Origin: Pseudomonas anguilliseptica
GTDB taxonomy: Bacteria; Pseudomonadota; Gammaproteobacteria; Pseudomonadales; Pseudomonadaceae
Length of the DNA stretch: 64,000 nt
Assembly (NCBI RefSeq): GCF_900105355.1
Contig: NZ_FNSC01000001.1
Span: 1,488,001 to 1,552,000 of the forward strand
Reading direction: 5' to 3'
Position 1 is the stretch's first letter; the number at the start of each line of letters is the position of its first letter. The position numbers were made by a program, and so were the translations under genes. The notes under the pieces are model-generated. The model was not told where the DNA came from. It did not search any database and saw only the letters and a list, made by a program, of their open reading frames with translations. Below are positions 1-8,502 of this stretch, in pieces.

Positions 1-27
1 ATCGACGACTATTACGTGCCCGGTCAT
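1..27 (-). CDS. Response regulator, 5' end only (DctD-like, runs off the left edge)
   Basis: Only the first nine codons are in the window, reading MTGHVIVVD. This matches the first beta strand of a receiver domain leading into the acidic pocket. A very strong Shine-Dalgarno (AGGAGGTGAT) lies directly upstream, at 28-38. The gene lies downstream of, and in the same direction as, a DctB-type sensor kinase, so it is inferred to be the cognate regulator, probably a sigma-54-type DctD. The family call rests on context and nine residues only. Confidence 0.6.
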
Positions 28-73
28 ATCACCTCCTGATCAATCGGCGGCAGTGTAATGCCACGGTGCATCT

Positions 74-149
74 GTAGGGTGGATGTCGCTCTTTACATCC
101 ACCAGCGGTGGCAGCCTTGGTGGATGGATACAGCGCCATCCACCCTACG
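74..149. repeat. Palindromic repeat, GTAGGGTGG family, copy A
   Basis: The outer arms GTAGGGTGGAT and ATCCACCCTAC are inverted repeats, with inner arms (TCCACCA / TGGTGGA) that can form a second stem. Further copies lie at 13247, 18472, 24662 and 27219. The right arm supplies the TAG stop codon of the sensor kinase gene (145-147). Confidence 0.85.
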
Positions 150-1899
150 CATCCGGTACAGCGGGCAGGCGCAGGGTAAAGATTGCACCCTGCTCAGCAT
201 TGGCCGCCTCCAGGCTGCCGCCCAGTTCGCGGACGATGCCGTAGGACACCGCCAAGCCGAGGCCCAATCCGGCACCCACCGGCTTGGTGGTAAAGAACGG
301 CTCGAACACATGCTCCAGCGCCTCGCTGGCGATGCCGCCGCCGCTGTCAGTGATGCTCAGCAGGCACTGTTCGGCCTGGCGCTCGATGCGGATCTGCAAC
401 TGCCGCACGGTGCTGTCCGCCATGGCATCCAGGGCGTTGTTCAGCAAATTGAGCAGCACCTGTTCCAGGCGAATGGCATCGCTCAGCACCCGCGCCTCCG
501 TGTCGATCTCGCTGTGCAACTGCACCTGTTCACTGCGCAAGCGCGGCGCCAGCAGTTGCAGGGCCTGCTCCAGCACATCACTCAAACGCAGCCGCTCGCT
601 CAGCCCCGCCGGGCTTTTGCGGGCGAAGGTTTTCAGGTGGCCGGTGAGCCCGGCGATGCGTTGCAGCAGCGCATCGATACGCTGCAGTCCCTCGCGCACA
701 TCGTCCTGGCGACCGCTATCGAGCAACAGGCGCAGGCTGGCCAGTTGCATCTGCATGGCGGTCAGCGGTTGGTTGATTTCATGGGCCATGGCCGCCGACA
801 TCTGCCCCAACGCGGCCATCTTCGCCGCGTGCACCAGACCTTCCTGAGCCTCGCGCAACTCGGCGGTACGCAGCGCCACTTCACGCTCCAGGCGTTCACG
901 AATGCCGGCCTGCAGACGCTGGTTCTTGCGCCGCTGGGCCAGGTAAAGCAGCAGAAACGCCAGGGTCATCCACACCCCGGCGGCAGCCAGGCGGTAGCTG
1001 CGCACGCTGTCGACCAGGGTTTTCGGCTCGTGCAGCAGGTGCAGGGTCCAGCCTTCATCGCCCAGGGCCTGACGCTGCCAGAGGTAGTCACGTGGACCAT
1101 CCGGGCCTTGCACCCAGCGCCACTGGCTGTCGCTGTCGATCTGCCGGCGCAAGGTACTGGCCAGCGGTTGCAGGGCTTGTTCGGCGTACTTGCGCTCGTT
1201 GACCAGCTCGTCACGCTGCTGATCGCTCAAGGCCTCAAGGGCGAGAAAGCGCCAGGCCGGGCGGTTACTGAGGATCACCACCGAATGGCTGTCCGCCACC
1301 AGCAACACCCCCGATTGCCCCACCCATTCGCGCTGCAACTCTTCCCGCTCCAGCTTGACCACCAACACGCCCAGTACCACACCGCTGTCGTCGCGCACGG
1401 CATGGGAAAGGAAATAACCGGGAATGCCGGTGGTCACCCCCACGGCAAAATAGCGCCCGGAGGACTGACGTACGGCATCCTGAAAATACGGGCGAAAGGC
1501 GTAGTTGTTGCCGACGAAGCTGCTCCAGTCACCCCAGTTGCTGGCCACCAGGGTTTCGCCCCGTGCATCCAGCAGGTAGAGCACATTGGAACCCGCCGCT
1601 GCGTTGAGTTGCTCCAGACGCTGGTTAAGTTTGCGCCGCAACAGACGGTCATCCGGCGCACGCAGCAAGGCGCGAATATCGCTGTCCAGCGCCAGCACTT
1701 CCGGCACCGAACGAAAACGCTCGACCAGGGTATGAATCGACTGCGCATACAACTGCAACTGACCCCGCGCCTCGACACTGCGCACTTGCCAGGCACGCTG
1801 CTCGGCATAACGCCCGGCCAGCCAGATACTCGCCAACAACCCGAGCAGAATCAGCAGGACGATCAAGGCAACGCGGTAACGCAACAAAATGGCAGGCAT
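145..1899 (-). CDS. Sensor histidine kinase, DctB-like
   Basis: This membrane sensor kinase has a first transmembrane helix at the N-terminus (after MPAILLRYR), a large periplasmic sensor region of about 260 residues with a PAS/Cache-like pattern, a second helix (WMTLAFLLLYLAQ), a coiled linker, and a kinase core. The core shows the H-box AMAHEINQPL, N-box LLNNALDAM, G1 DSGGGI, F-box FEPFFTTK and G2 GAGLGLGL. This architecture is typical of DctB sensors of C4-dicarboxylates, but the ligand cannot be read from the sequence. The start at 1899 puts the first helix at the N-terminus; 1929 is an alternative. The partner response regulator begins 117 bp downstream. The stop codon lies in repeat copy A. 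Confidence 0.85.
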   Translation of the reverse strand: MPAILLRYRVALIVLLILLGLLASIWLAGRYAEQRAWQVRSVEARGQLQLYAQSIHTLVERFRSVPEVLALDSDIRALLRAPDDRLLRRKLNQRLEQLNAAAGSNVLYLLDARGETLVASNWGDWSSFVGNNYAFRPYFQDAVRQSSGRYFAVGVTTGIPGYFLSHAVRDDSGVVLGVLVVKLEREELQREWVGQSGVLLVADSHSVVILSNRPAWRFLALEALSDQQRDELVNERKYAEQALQPLASTLRRQIDSDSQWRWVQGPDGPRDYLWQRQALGDEGWTLHLLHEPKTLVDSVRSYRLAAAGVWMTLAFLLLYLAQRRKNQRLQAGIRERLEREVALRTAELREAQEGLVHAAKMAALGQMSAAMAHEINQPLTAMQMQLASLRLLLDSGRQDDVREGLQRIDALLQRIAGLTGHLKTFARKSPAGLSERLRLSDVLEQALQLLAPRLRSEQVQLHSEIDTEARVLSDAIRLEQVLLNLLNNALDAMADSTVRQLQIRIERQAEQCLLSITDSGGGIASEALEHVFEPFFTTKPVGAGLGLGLAVSYGIVRELGGSLEAANAEQGAIFTLRLPAVPDA

Positions 1900-2022
1900 G
1901 TGCGGCTCGTAACGAGGCGAAGCCGGCATGGTAAGGCAAAGCACTGTACCGCTCGACTGTTTGAACAACCCTCCCCGGCCGCTATAGTCAGCGCTTGGTC
2001 AAGGCGACTACGCCAGGGATGC

Positions 2023-2854
2023 ATGATGAGCACTGAGCAACAGGTCACCCCCCCCACGCTTCTGGCGCGACCCCGCGCTGCCCTTTGTCGAAACGCGCGA
2101 AGCCCTCGATGGCCGTCTGCTGTGCTACGCCAAGCATTCCCATGAGTGTTTTTCGATCGGCACCATCACCCAGGGCCGCAGCACCTACCTCAATGAAAAG
2201 GCGCGCGAGCAGGTCGCCGCCGGCACGCTGGTGCTGATGAACCCCGGTGACGTGCATACCTGCAACCCCGTGGATGGGCAGCCCTGGTCGTATCGCATGT
2301 TCTACATCGACAGCACCTGGTTGGGCGAGCTGCAACACCAGCTGGGCTTCAGCCACAACCAGCCCCTGCAGCCCTTCTCCGCCATCCTCAGCCGCGACCC
2401 CAAGCTGTTCAACGGCCTCAATCAGCTGTACGACCTGCTCAACGATGCATCGGTCGATCACCTGCGCAAAGAATGCGCTCTGCTCGACTATTTCAGCACC
2501 CTGCAACAGCGCCTGGCCCCCGCGCCGGCTCCGATCCGCGAGGACAACCCGCGCATTCGTCTGGCCGCAGAATTTATCCGTGCGCACTGCACCCAGACGC
2601 TCAAGCTGGAAGACATCTGCAGCGCCGCCGAGCTGTCGCCCTCCTACCTGACTCGCAGTTTCCGCCAGCACTACGGTATGACCCCGCATGCCTACCTGCT
2701 CAACTGCCGCGTGCAAGTGGCCCAGGCCGGGCTGAAGCGTGGCGAGTCGATTGCCGAGGTGGCGCTGGACGCCGGCTTTGCCGATCAGGCGCACTTGCAG
2801 CGCACCTTCAAACAGCTGCTCGCCGCCACCCCTGGGCAATACCGCCGCGCCTGA
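2023..2854 (+). CDS. AraC-family transcriptional regulator with an apparent frameshift at a C8 tract
   Basis: The C-terminal 100 residues form a double helix-turn-helix AraC domain (LKLEDICSAAELSPSYLTRS and IAEVALDAGFADQAHLQR). The N-terminal half is a cupin-type AraC ligand domain (CFSIGTITQGRSTYLNEKAR, MNPGDVHTCNP). The natural start, ATG-ATG at 2023/2026, reads MMSTEQQVTPP, then leaves frame at a run of eight C (2048-2055). With seven C the protein continues smoothly as RFWRDPALPFVETREALDG into the conserved domain. In the frame as given, the first ATG is at 2231, which would delete about 60 N-terminal residues. Its TGA directly abuts the convergent LysE-family stop codon. Pseudogene, phase-variable tract and sequencing error are all possible. 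Confidence 0.8.
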
Positions 2855-3442
2855 TCAGACCAGCAGATAAACCGCTGACAGCACCAGCAGCAAGGCCAGG
2901 CCGCGATTGAACCGGCGCAGGTACAGCGGATTCTCCAGATACTGGCGCAGGTAAACCCCAGCCAGCGCCCAGCAACTGATCGACAGATAACAGATCACGA
3001 AATACAGCGCCGCGAACTGCCCCACCCGCCACAGATCACCATCCGCCGCATAGGCACCCATCCCTGCCATCGAGGCCAGCCAGGCCTTGGGGTTGAGCCA
3101 CTGCATCAGCGCGCCCTTGAACAGCGACGGGCGCTGCTGCGCGTCGTTGCCACTCAGCTGCCCGTCAGCCCGGGCCAGGCCGTAGGCCATGTACAGCAGA
3201 AAGGCGACACCAAAATAAGCCACCCAGTGCGTCAGCGCCGGCCATTGCTGCAACAGCTGCTGCAAACCCAGGCCCATGGCCAGTAACAACGCGGTAAAGC
3301 CGAATGTCGCCCCGGTGACATGGCGCATGCTGCTGCGCAGCCCATGGCGCGCGCCGGCGCTGAGGGCGAGCAGGTTGACCGGGCCGGGAGAGATCGAAGC
3401 AGCGAGGGCAAAACCCGCCATGGAATAAACCAGCGTATTCAT
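2855..3442 (-). CDS. LysE/RhtB-family amino-acid exporter
   Basis: This 195-residue inner-membrane protein has about six hydrophobic helices. It carries the LysE-family opening FALAASISPGPVNLLAL, with the conserved PGP, and the motif QWLNPKAWLASMA. Family members export amino acids or derivatives; the substrate is not evident. The gene is convergent with the AraC regulator and their stop codons touch, so the regulator may control it, though only by proximity. The ATG at 3442 is preceded by AGGT; the GTG one codon earlier is an alternative start. Confidence 0.85.
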   Translation of the reverse strand: MNTLVYSMAGFALAASISPGPVNLLALSAGARHGLRSSMRHVTGATFGFTALLLAMGLGLQQLLQQWPALTHWVAYFGVAFLLYMAYGLARADGQLSGNDAQQRPSLFKGALMQWLNPKAWLASMAGMGAYAADGDLWRVGQFAALYFVICYLSISCWALAGVYLRQYLENPLYLRRFNRGLALLLVLSAVYLLV

Positions 3443-3508
3443 CACACACCTGTCAGCACAACCAAAGGAGATGCCAGGCTGACAGGCGCGCGCTGCAGGG
3501 TATTGAAG

Positions 3509-3543
3509 GAAAATGCCCTGCCGGAGTTTTCCCGACAGGGCAG
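3509..3543 (-). terminator. Rho-independent terminator after the bufferin cluster
   Basis: On the minus strand the arms TGCCCTGTCGGG and TCCGGCAGGGCA form a long GC-rich stem around a short A-rich loop, followed by TTTTCC. It begins 6 bp after the BufC stop codon, as expected for the end of that operon. Confidence 0.75.
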
Positions 3544-3548
3544 AACAA

Positions 3549-4343
3549 TCAGCGCGAGAGGTGATCGGCCCGCTGCAGCAGGCCGTCCGCCAACCACTGA
3601 CGCAACCAGCTCACCGCCTGCACCGGCGCCTGTTCGCCCAGGTGCGCCAGCTCGCCACACAGCTCGGCGAAGCCCCAGCCCTGCACGGCCATGCCCTGAA
3701 GTGCCACTGCTTCATCGGCCGCCAGGCTGCGGTAGCGGGTAATCAACTGATCACGCCAGACCACACAGGTCTCTGTCGCAACCAGTGGCTGGCTGCCAGG
3801 GAAGTCACCCTGCTCCTTGCCCGCGCGCCAGATCGCCAGGCTGTTATGCCGGCACGCCAGCCACTGCACGCTCGGTAACAAACGCACCTGCAGGGTCGGC
3901 CAGGCTTCGGCCGGCAGTTCGGCCATCTGCATCAGGCTCAGGGGCTGGCCTTCCGGTGCATCAAAGGCCAGGGTAAAGGCCCATTCCAGCCGTGCCAGCT
4001 CACTGAGTGGCGCGGCCTGGGCGGGAATCAGGTAGCCGTCGATAAAGTCAGCCAGCTTTGCGCCTAACCAGCGCAGGCTGAAATGCTGCGAGTGATGCGC
4101 ATCGAGATAGGCCAGGGCCAGGGCATCGAATTCCTCGTCACCGAGCCAGCCATGCACCGCCGGATAATCACCACGCAAGGCTTCCAGCAGGCGCGCGCGG
4201 TAGGCGTTGTGGTAAATCGCCAAGCCCTGCTCGGCACTCAGCGCCGCGCTGCCCAGCAGACTGGCCTGCAGCGCCGAATTGGGCTGGGCATCGGGATTGA
4301 GCAGGTAGGCCTGCACCTGCGCCTGCCAGTCGCTCAGGCGCAT
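3549..4343 (-). CDS. BufC/HvfC-family protein (DUF2063), partner of the MNIO enzyme
   Basis: This 264-residue protein has the DUF2063 'putative DNA-binding' domain in its N-terminal half (LSAEQGLAIYHNAYRARLLEALRGDYPAV, then a helical region to about residue 150). In bufferin and Hvf clusters it is thought to act as a peptide-recognition partner of the DUF692 enzyme rather than a DNA binder. Its start overlaps the end of the bufB-like gene by 10 bp, implying translational coupling. No signal peptide is seen, so it should be cytoplasmic. A terminator follows. Confidence 0.8.
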   Translation of the reverse strand: MRLSDWQAQVQAYLLNPDAQPNSALQASLLGSAALSAEQGLAIYHNAYRARLLEALRGDYPAVHGWLGDEEFDALALAYLDAHHSQHFSLRWLGAKLADFIDGYLIPAQAAPLSELARLEWAFTLAFDAPEGQPLSLMQMAELPAEAWPTLQVRLLPSVQWLACRHNSLAIWRAGKEQGDFPGSQPLVATETCVVWRDQLITRYRSLAADEAVALQGMAVQGWGFAELCGELAHLGEQAPVQAVSWLRQWLADGLLQRADHLSR

Positions 4344-5179
4344 TGCGGTGTGCCTTGCAGCGCTTGGGCTGCAAACCGGCGCGCAGTGTTCAGCTCGTCG
4401 AGCAGCACATCCAGGTCGGGGAAATGATCGTCACGCTCCAGCAACGTAGAGACCGGCCCGAGGTGCTGCAGGGTTCGTTGATAAAGCTGCCAGACCGGGT
4501 CGCTGACCGGTTGATCATGGGTATCGATCAGGTAGCTGCCGTAATCGCTGTGGCCGGCCAGGTGCAGCTGACGGATGCGCTGCTTGGGCAGGCTGCTGAT
4601 AAAGGTCCAGGCATCGAAGCCGTGGTTGCGTGCGCTGACGTAGACGTTATTGACGTCCAGCAACAGCTCACAGCCGCTCAACTCGCTGAGTGCAGCGAGA
4701 AACTGCCATTCGCTGAACTGATCATCGGCGCAGCGCAGGTAACTGGAAACGTTCTCCAGCACCAGCGGCCGTTCGATCACGTCCTGCACCTGGCGCACCC
4801 GCGCGACCACATGCTGCAGGCTCTCCTCGGTATAAGGCAGCGGCAGCAGGTCGTGCAGCTGGTGGGCATTGCCCCGGCTCCAGCACAGGTGATCGGAGAT
4901 CCACGCCGGCTGCACGCGCGCGGCGAGGTGTTTGAGCTGACGCAGGTAGTCGCGGTCCAGCTCATGCGGGCCGCCAATCGACAACGACACGCCATGCATC
5001 ACCAGCGGGTACTGCTCGCCGATGGCATCGAGAAAGTAGAGGGCCTTGCCGCCCGCTACCAGGTAATTTTCCGAGACGATCTCGAACCAGTCGATCGCCG
5101 GCCGTTGTTCGAGAATGGCTTGGTAATAGGTGCTGCGCAGGCCCAGGCCAAAGCCCAGATTACCGCGTTGAGCATTCAT
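4334..5179 (-). CDS. MNIO-family (DUF692) peptide-modifying enzyme, BufB/HvfB-like
   Basis: This 281-residue TIM-barrel protein belongs to the multinuclear non-heme iron oxidative family. Candidate metal ligands lie in VMHGVSLSIGG, WISDHLCWS, LENVSSYLRC, LLLDVNNVYVSARNHGFD and HLAGHSDYGSY. Family members oxidise cysteines of small precursor peptides, for example to thiooxazole-type groups that bind copper. The start at 5179 (MNAQRGNLGFG) has an AAGGAG ribosome site six bases upstream. It lies between the Cys-rich precursor and BufC, all on one strand, as in known bufferin operons. Confidence 0.88.
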   Translation of the reverse strand: MNAQRGNLGFGLGLRSTYYQAILEQRPAIDWFEIVSENYLVAGGKALYFLDAIGEQYPLVMHGVSLSIGGPHELDRDYLRQLKHLAARVQPAWISDHLCWSRGNAHQLHDLLPLPYTEESLQHVVARVRQVQDVIERPLVLENVSSYLRCADDQFSEWQFLAALSELSGCELLLDVNNVYVSARNHGFDAWTFISSLPKQRIRQLHLAGHSDYGSYLIDTHDQPVSDPVWQLYQRTLQHLGPVSTLLERDDHFPDLDVLLDELNTARRFAAQALQGTPQCA

Positions 5180-5235
5180 TGCTGGCTCCTTGCAGGGTGA
5201 TGCGGGGCAACCGCGCGGCGGCCGCCCCGGCTCAC

Positions 5236-5493
5236 TTACTCGCCGACAGTACCTTTGGCGGCATTGCACTCAGCGAGGGTCATCGACTTGAAGCCGTGAC
5301 CTTTGCAAGCACCCTGACCTTTGCAGCTGTTTTCGGCGGTTTTGCAATCATTCTGGCCTTTGCAGGACGTGACGCCGTAACAATGTACTTTGGCTTCTTC
5401 AGCCACTGCTACGGTGCTTGAGAGACCAGCAAACAGGCTGGCAGCAGCGAAGGCGATAGCAGCACCAGTAGCAGCGGTAGATTTCATGTTCAT
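5236..5493 (-). CDS. BufA2-type bufferin precursor, Cys-rich periplasmic peptide
   Basis: This 85-residue protein has an N-terminal signal peptide (about residues 1-30, ending SSTVAVAEE) and a Cys-rich core with six cysteines: CYG, SCKGQND, CKTAENS, CKGQGA, CKGHGF and AEC. The spaced CKG units are characteristic of BufA2-type precursors, which are exported metallophores modified by the adjacent DUF692 enzyme. The ATG at 5493 has GAGG seven bases upstream; the MKST start two codons later is also possible. It is the first gene of the bufABC-like set, and its metal is likely copper by family analogy. Confidence 0.82.
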   Translation of the reverse strand: MNMKSTAATGAAIAFAAASLFAGLSSTVAVAEEAKVHCYGVTSCKGQNDCKTAENSCKGQGACKGHGFKSMTLAECNAAKGTVGE

Positions 5494-5609
5494 GTCATAT
5501 CCTCGGGTGATCTGGGTTGGCCGGACGAAAAGGGTTTTGTGTGCCGGCATTCAACTAGAGCGACGAGACGAACAGGCGTTACAGCAGCGCTGAAAAAAAC
5601 TTTAGCGAT

Positions 5610-6629
5610 TCAGCGCCGACGCAGCAAAAACACGAAAAACACCCCGCCAATTGCTGCCGTGGCGATGCCGATGGGCAGGTCCTGCGGCGCCAGCAGGGTG
5701 CGCGCGGCAACATCCACCCAGACCAGAAACAGCGCGCCAAGCAGCGCACTGACCGGCAGCAGGCGACGGTGTTCGGCGCCCACCAGAAAGCGCGCCACGT
5801 GCGGCAGGATCAGCCCGACAAAGCCGATGGCACCGCTCAGCGACACCAGCACCCCGGTCAGCAGCGAAGCGCAGACAAACACCAACAAACGCACCCGACG
5901 TGGCTCCAGCCCCAGACTCACTGCGCTGTGTTCACCGGCCATCAGCGCATTCAGCGCCCGCGCCAGACCGAGTAACAGCAGCAGGGCCAGCATCAAGCAC
6001 AGCGCCGGCAACCAGAGCAGTTCCCAACGCGCCAGCCCGAGGCCGCCGAGCATCCAGAAGATCACCGAACTGGCGGCATGGTGATCACCGAGAAACAGCA
6101 GCAGGTTGCTTGCCGCCATCATCACAAACGACACCGCCACCCCGGCCAGCAACAGGCGGCCACTCTCCAGCCGGCCGCCGCGACTGGCAATCGCCAGCAC
6201 CAGCAGCATGCTCACCAGCGCGCCGACAAAGGCTGCCAGCGGCAGGCTGAGCAGGCCGATAAATTCCCCCAGGTACAGCACCACAATCACCGCACCGAGC
6301 GCCGCACCGGAACTGACACCCAGCAGATGCGGATCAGCCAGCGGATTGCGGGTAACCGCCTGCAACGCCGTGCCGACCAGCGCCAGCCCGGCCCCCACCA
6401 GCGCACCGAGCACCACCCGTGGCGCACGGATCAGCCAGACGATGCTGTCCTGGGCGCTGCTCACCGCCTGCGCCGGCTGCAGGTCAAACAGGCGCTGGCC
6501 GAGAATCTCCAGCACGCGCGGCAAGGGCACCGGCGCGGCGCCAAAGCCCAATGACGCGGCGCAGGACAAGGCCAGCGCCAAGGCCAGCACCAGCAGCAAC
6601 AGGCGGTAGGCGCGCGGGCTGCGAATCAT
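5610..6629 (-). CDS. FecCD/BtuC-family ABC transporter permease
   Basis: This 339-residue permease has about ten hydrophobic helices and family motifs, including RAPRVVLGALVGAGLALVGTALQAVTRNPLADPHLLGVSSGA near residue 70 and GAIGFVGLILPHVAR near residue 270. FecCD permeases import siderophores, haem or cobalamin. Its ATG overlaps the stop of the binding-protein gene (ATGA). It is the last gene of the four-gene uptake operon behind the cobalamin riboswitch at 10926-11102, which argues for a corrinoid or related metal substrate. This is an inference. Confidence 0.88.
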   Translation of the reverse strand: MIRSPRAYRLLLLVLALALALSCAASLGFGAAPVPLPRVLEILGQRLFDLQPAQAVSSAQDSIVWLIRAPRVVLGALVGAGLALVGTALQAVTRNPLADPHLLGVSSGAALGAVIVVLYLGEFIGLLSLPLAAFVGALVSMLLVLAIASRGGRLESGRLLLAGVAVSFVMMAASNLLLFLGDHHAASSVIFWMLGGLGLARWELLWLPALCLMLALLLLLGLARALNALMAGEHSAVSLGLEPRRVRLLVFVCASLLTGVLVSLSGAIGFVGLILPHVARFLVGAEHRRLLPVSALLGALFLVWVDVAARTLLAPQDLPIGIATAAIGGVFFVFLLRRR

Positions 6630-7612
6630 TGGCCGAACGCCTGCGGGTGCAGCGCGGCGGCCAGGGTTTCGATGGCGGCGGCATTTTCCAGGCTCGGCGT
6701 CACCGCCAGGTACGGCAGCACCACAAAGCGCTGTTCACGAATCGCCGTCAGCCCCTGCAACGCTGGATGTTGCAGCAGAAAATCACGCTTCTGCGCCGCG
6801 CTACGCTCGCCGTAATCGACGATCAGAATCACCTCGGGGTCGCTGCTGATCACCGCTTCCCAACCAACGCGCACCCAGCTCGCGGCCAGCTCATCCATCA
6901 CATTGCGCCCGCCAGCGGCCTCGATCAGCGCCTGTGGCATGGCCAGGCGGCCGGCGGTAAACGGGCTTTCCTCGCCGCTGTCGTAGAGAAATACCCGTGG
7001 CGCCGGGCCACTGTCGGCCAGGCGGGCGCGTACCGCCGCCACCCGTTGCTGCATGCCCTGCACCAGCGCTTCGGCGCGCGGCTCCACGGCGAAGATGCGG
7101 CCGAGGTTGTGCAGGTCGTTGTAGACATCCTCCAGGCTGGCCACCCGACGTGGCATGACGTGGGCGCAGGACTCGCTCAGCTCGTACACCGGGATGCCGA
7201 ATCGCGCCAGGCTGGCCGGGGTGACTTCACCGCCGACGCGCATGCCGTAGTTCCAGCCGGCAAAGAAGAAATCCGCCTCGGCGTTGAGCAGGTTCTCCAG
7301 CGACGGGTGCCGCGCCGCCAGCTCGGGCAAATCGGCCAGCTGCGCCATCAGCTCGGGGTTGGGGGTTTTCCAGGCGCTGATACCACTGTAACCGACCATT
7401 CGTGATTTCAGCCCGAGGGCCAGCAGCATGCCGGTCAGGTTGATGTCCTGACTGACGGCGCGCTGCGGCGGTTGCGCGATGCTCAGCTGACGGTCGCAGC
7501 TGGTGACCGTGACGGCCAGCGCCGGGGTGGCTGCAAACACCAGTCCCAGCAGCAGTAAATATGGGAGGGGCCGGGCGGCGTTTTGCTTCGGCAGCGACCA
7601 GTGTTGACACAT
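6626..7612 (-). CDS. ABC transporter periplasmic binding protein (FecB/BtuF type)
   Basis: The start at 7612 gives a clear signal peptide (MCQHWSLPKQNAARPLPYLL then LGLVFAATPALA) and a mature two-lobed binding protein (LLALGLKSRMVGYSG, DLPELAARHPSLENLLNAEAD, SDPEVILIVDYG). An open frame continues upstream to an ATG at 7735 that overlaps the ATPase stop (TGATG). The extra 41 residues, and part of the signal peptide, are encoded by palindromic repeat DNA (7562-7672). Either start is possible: the upstream one suits coupling, the downstream one suits export. The likely substrate is a corrinoid or metal chelate, inferred from the operon. Confidence 0.82.
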   Translation of the reverse strand: MCQHWSLPKQNAARPLPYLLLLGLVFAATPALAVTVTSCDRQLSIAQPPQRAVSQDINLTGMLLALGLKSRMVGYSGISAWKTPNPELMAQLADLPELAARHPSLENLLNAEADFFFAGWNYGMRVGGEVTPASLARFGIPVYELSESCAHVMPRRVASLEDVYNDLHNLGRIFAVEPRAEALVQGMQQRVAAVRARLADSGPAPRVFLYDSGEESPFTAGRLAMPQALIEAAGGRNVMDELAASWVRVGWEAVISSDPEVILIVDYGERSAAQKRDFLLQHPALQGLTAIREQRFVVLPYLAVTPSLENAAAIETLAAALHPQAFGQ

Positions 7613-7672
7613 CGCGGCTAAAGCCCCTCCCACAACGGCAACACACATTTGTGGGAGGGGCTTTAACCGCGA
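7562..7672. repeat. REP-like palindromes (GTGGGAGGGGCTTTA family) inside the binding-protein 5' end
   Basis: Arms at 7612-7633 and 7651-7672 form a 22-bp nearly perfect inverted repeat of the unit GTGGGAGGGGCTTTAGCCGC. A third, diverged half-unit lies at 7562-7580. Related copies lie at 11191-11278, 27370-27475 and 31504-31562. Confidence 0.8.
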
Positions 7673-7734
7673 CTCATAGACGCTAAACCGCTCAAGTTGC
7701 TCTAGGGTAGAGCCAGTGTATTCGCCAGTATTCA

Positions 7735-8502
7735 TCAAACTATCCAGGTAATACGCGGGTGCCCCGCGAGAGGATGACGGTCGACCAGCGCCTGCACGCC
7801 ATACACCTCGGCCAGCAGCGCTTCCGTCAGCACCTCATTCGGGGTGCCGCTGGCCACCACGCGGCCGTGGTCGAGCACATACAGGCGGTCGCAGAAGGCC
7901 GCTGCCAGGTTGAGATCGTGGAAGCTGGCCAGGGTCGCCAGGCCAAGGGTCTTGATCAGCCGCAGCAGCTCCAGCTGGTAGCGTGGGTCGAGGTGATTGG
8001 TCGGCTCATCAAGGATCAGCAGCGTCGGTTGCTGCACCAGCGCGCGAGCCAGCAGCACGCGCTGCTTCTCGCCGCCGGAGAGATGGGCGAAGGCCTGGCG
8101 CTTGTGCTCAGTCAAACCCACCCGCGCCAGCGCCTGCTCGACCAGGGCAACATCGGCCTGATCATCACCATCGAACAGGCCCTTGTGTGGCGTGCGCCCC
8201 ATGGCGGCGACTTCGGCCACGGTCAGGCCGAAGTCCTGGGGAAACTCCTGCAGCACCACTGCCACCCGCTGCGCGCACCAGCGCGGCGAACGGCTCCACA
8301 GCGCTTCGCCGTCCAGCTCGACACGGCCCTGATCAGGCCGCTGAAAGCGGTAGGCGCAGCGCAGCAGGCTGGTCTTGCCGCTGCCATTGGGACCGAGCAG
8401 ACCGACCAGCTGACCATCGCCCACCGCAAGCTCGATGCCGTCGAGCAAGGCCTGCTCGCCGTTGGGCGACCAGGCCAGCTCGCTGATCTGCAAGCGCGGC
8501 AT
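7735..8502 (-). CDS. ABC transporter ATP-binding protein (FepC/BtuD type)
   Basis: This 255-residue ATPase shows Walker [12 protein letters not shown] (about residues 36-46), a Q-loop at VVLQEFPQDFG, signature LSGGEKQR, Walker B LLILDEPTNHLD and the H-loop SFHDLNLA. It powers the FecCD permease encoded two genes downstream. Its ATG overlaps the receptor stop codon (TGATG) and its own stop overlaps the upstream ATG of the next frame, so translation is tightly coupled. Confidence 0.92.
   Translation of the reverse strand: MPRLQISELAWSPNGEQALLDGIELAVGDGQLVGLLGPNGSGKTSLLRCAYRFQRPDQGRVELDGEALWSRSPRWCAQRVAVVLQEFPQDFGLTVAEVAAMGRTPHKGLFDGDDQADVALVEQALARVGLTEHKRQAFAHLSGGEKQRVLLARALVQQPTLLILDEPTNHLDPRYQLELLRLIKTLGLATLASFHDLNLAAAFCDRLYVLDHGRVVASGTPNEVLTEALLAEVYGVQALVDRHPLAGHPRITWIV

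Noticed and set aside
58..2145. Long plus-strand open frame of 695 codons
   Set aside because: It is the complement of the DctB-like kinase, whose H, N, G1 and G2 boxes are clear on the minus strand. The plus-strand translation has no recognisable domain.
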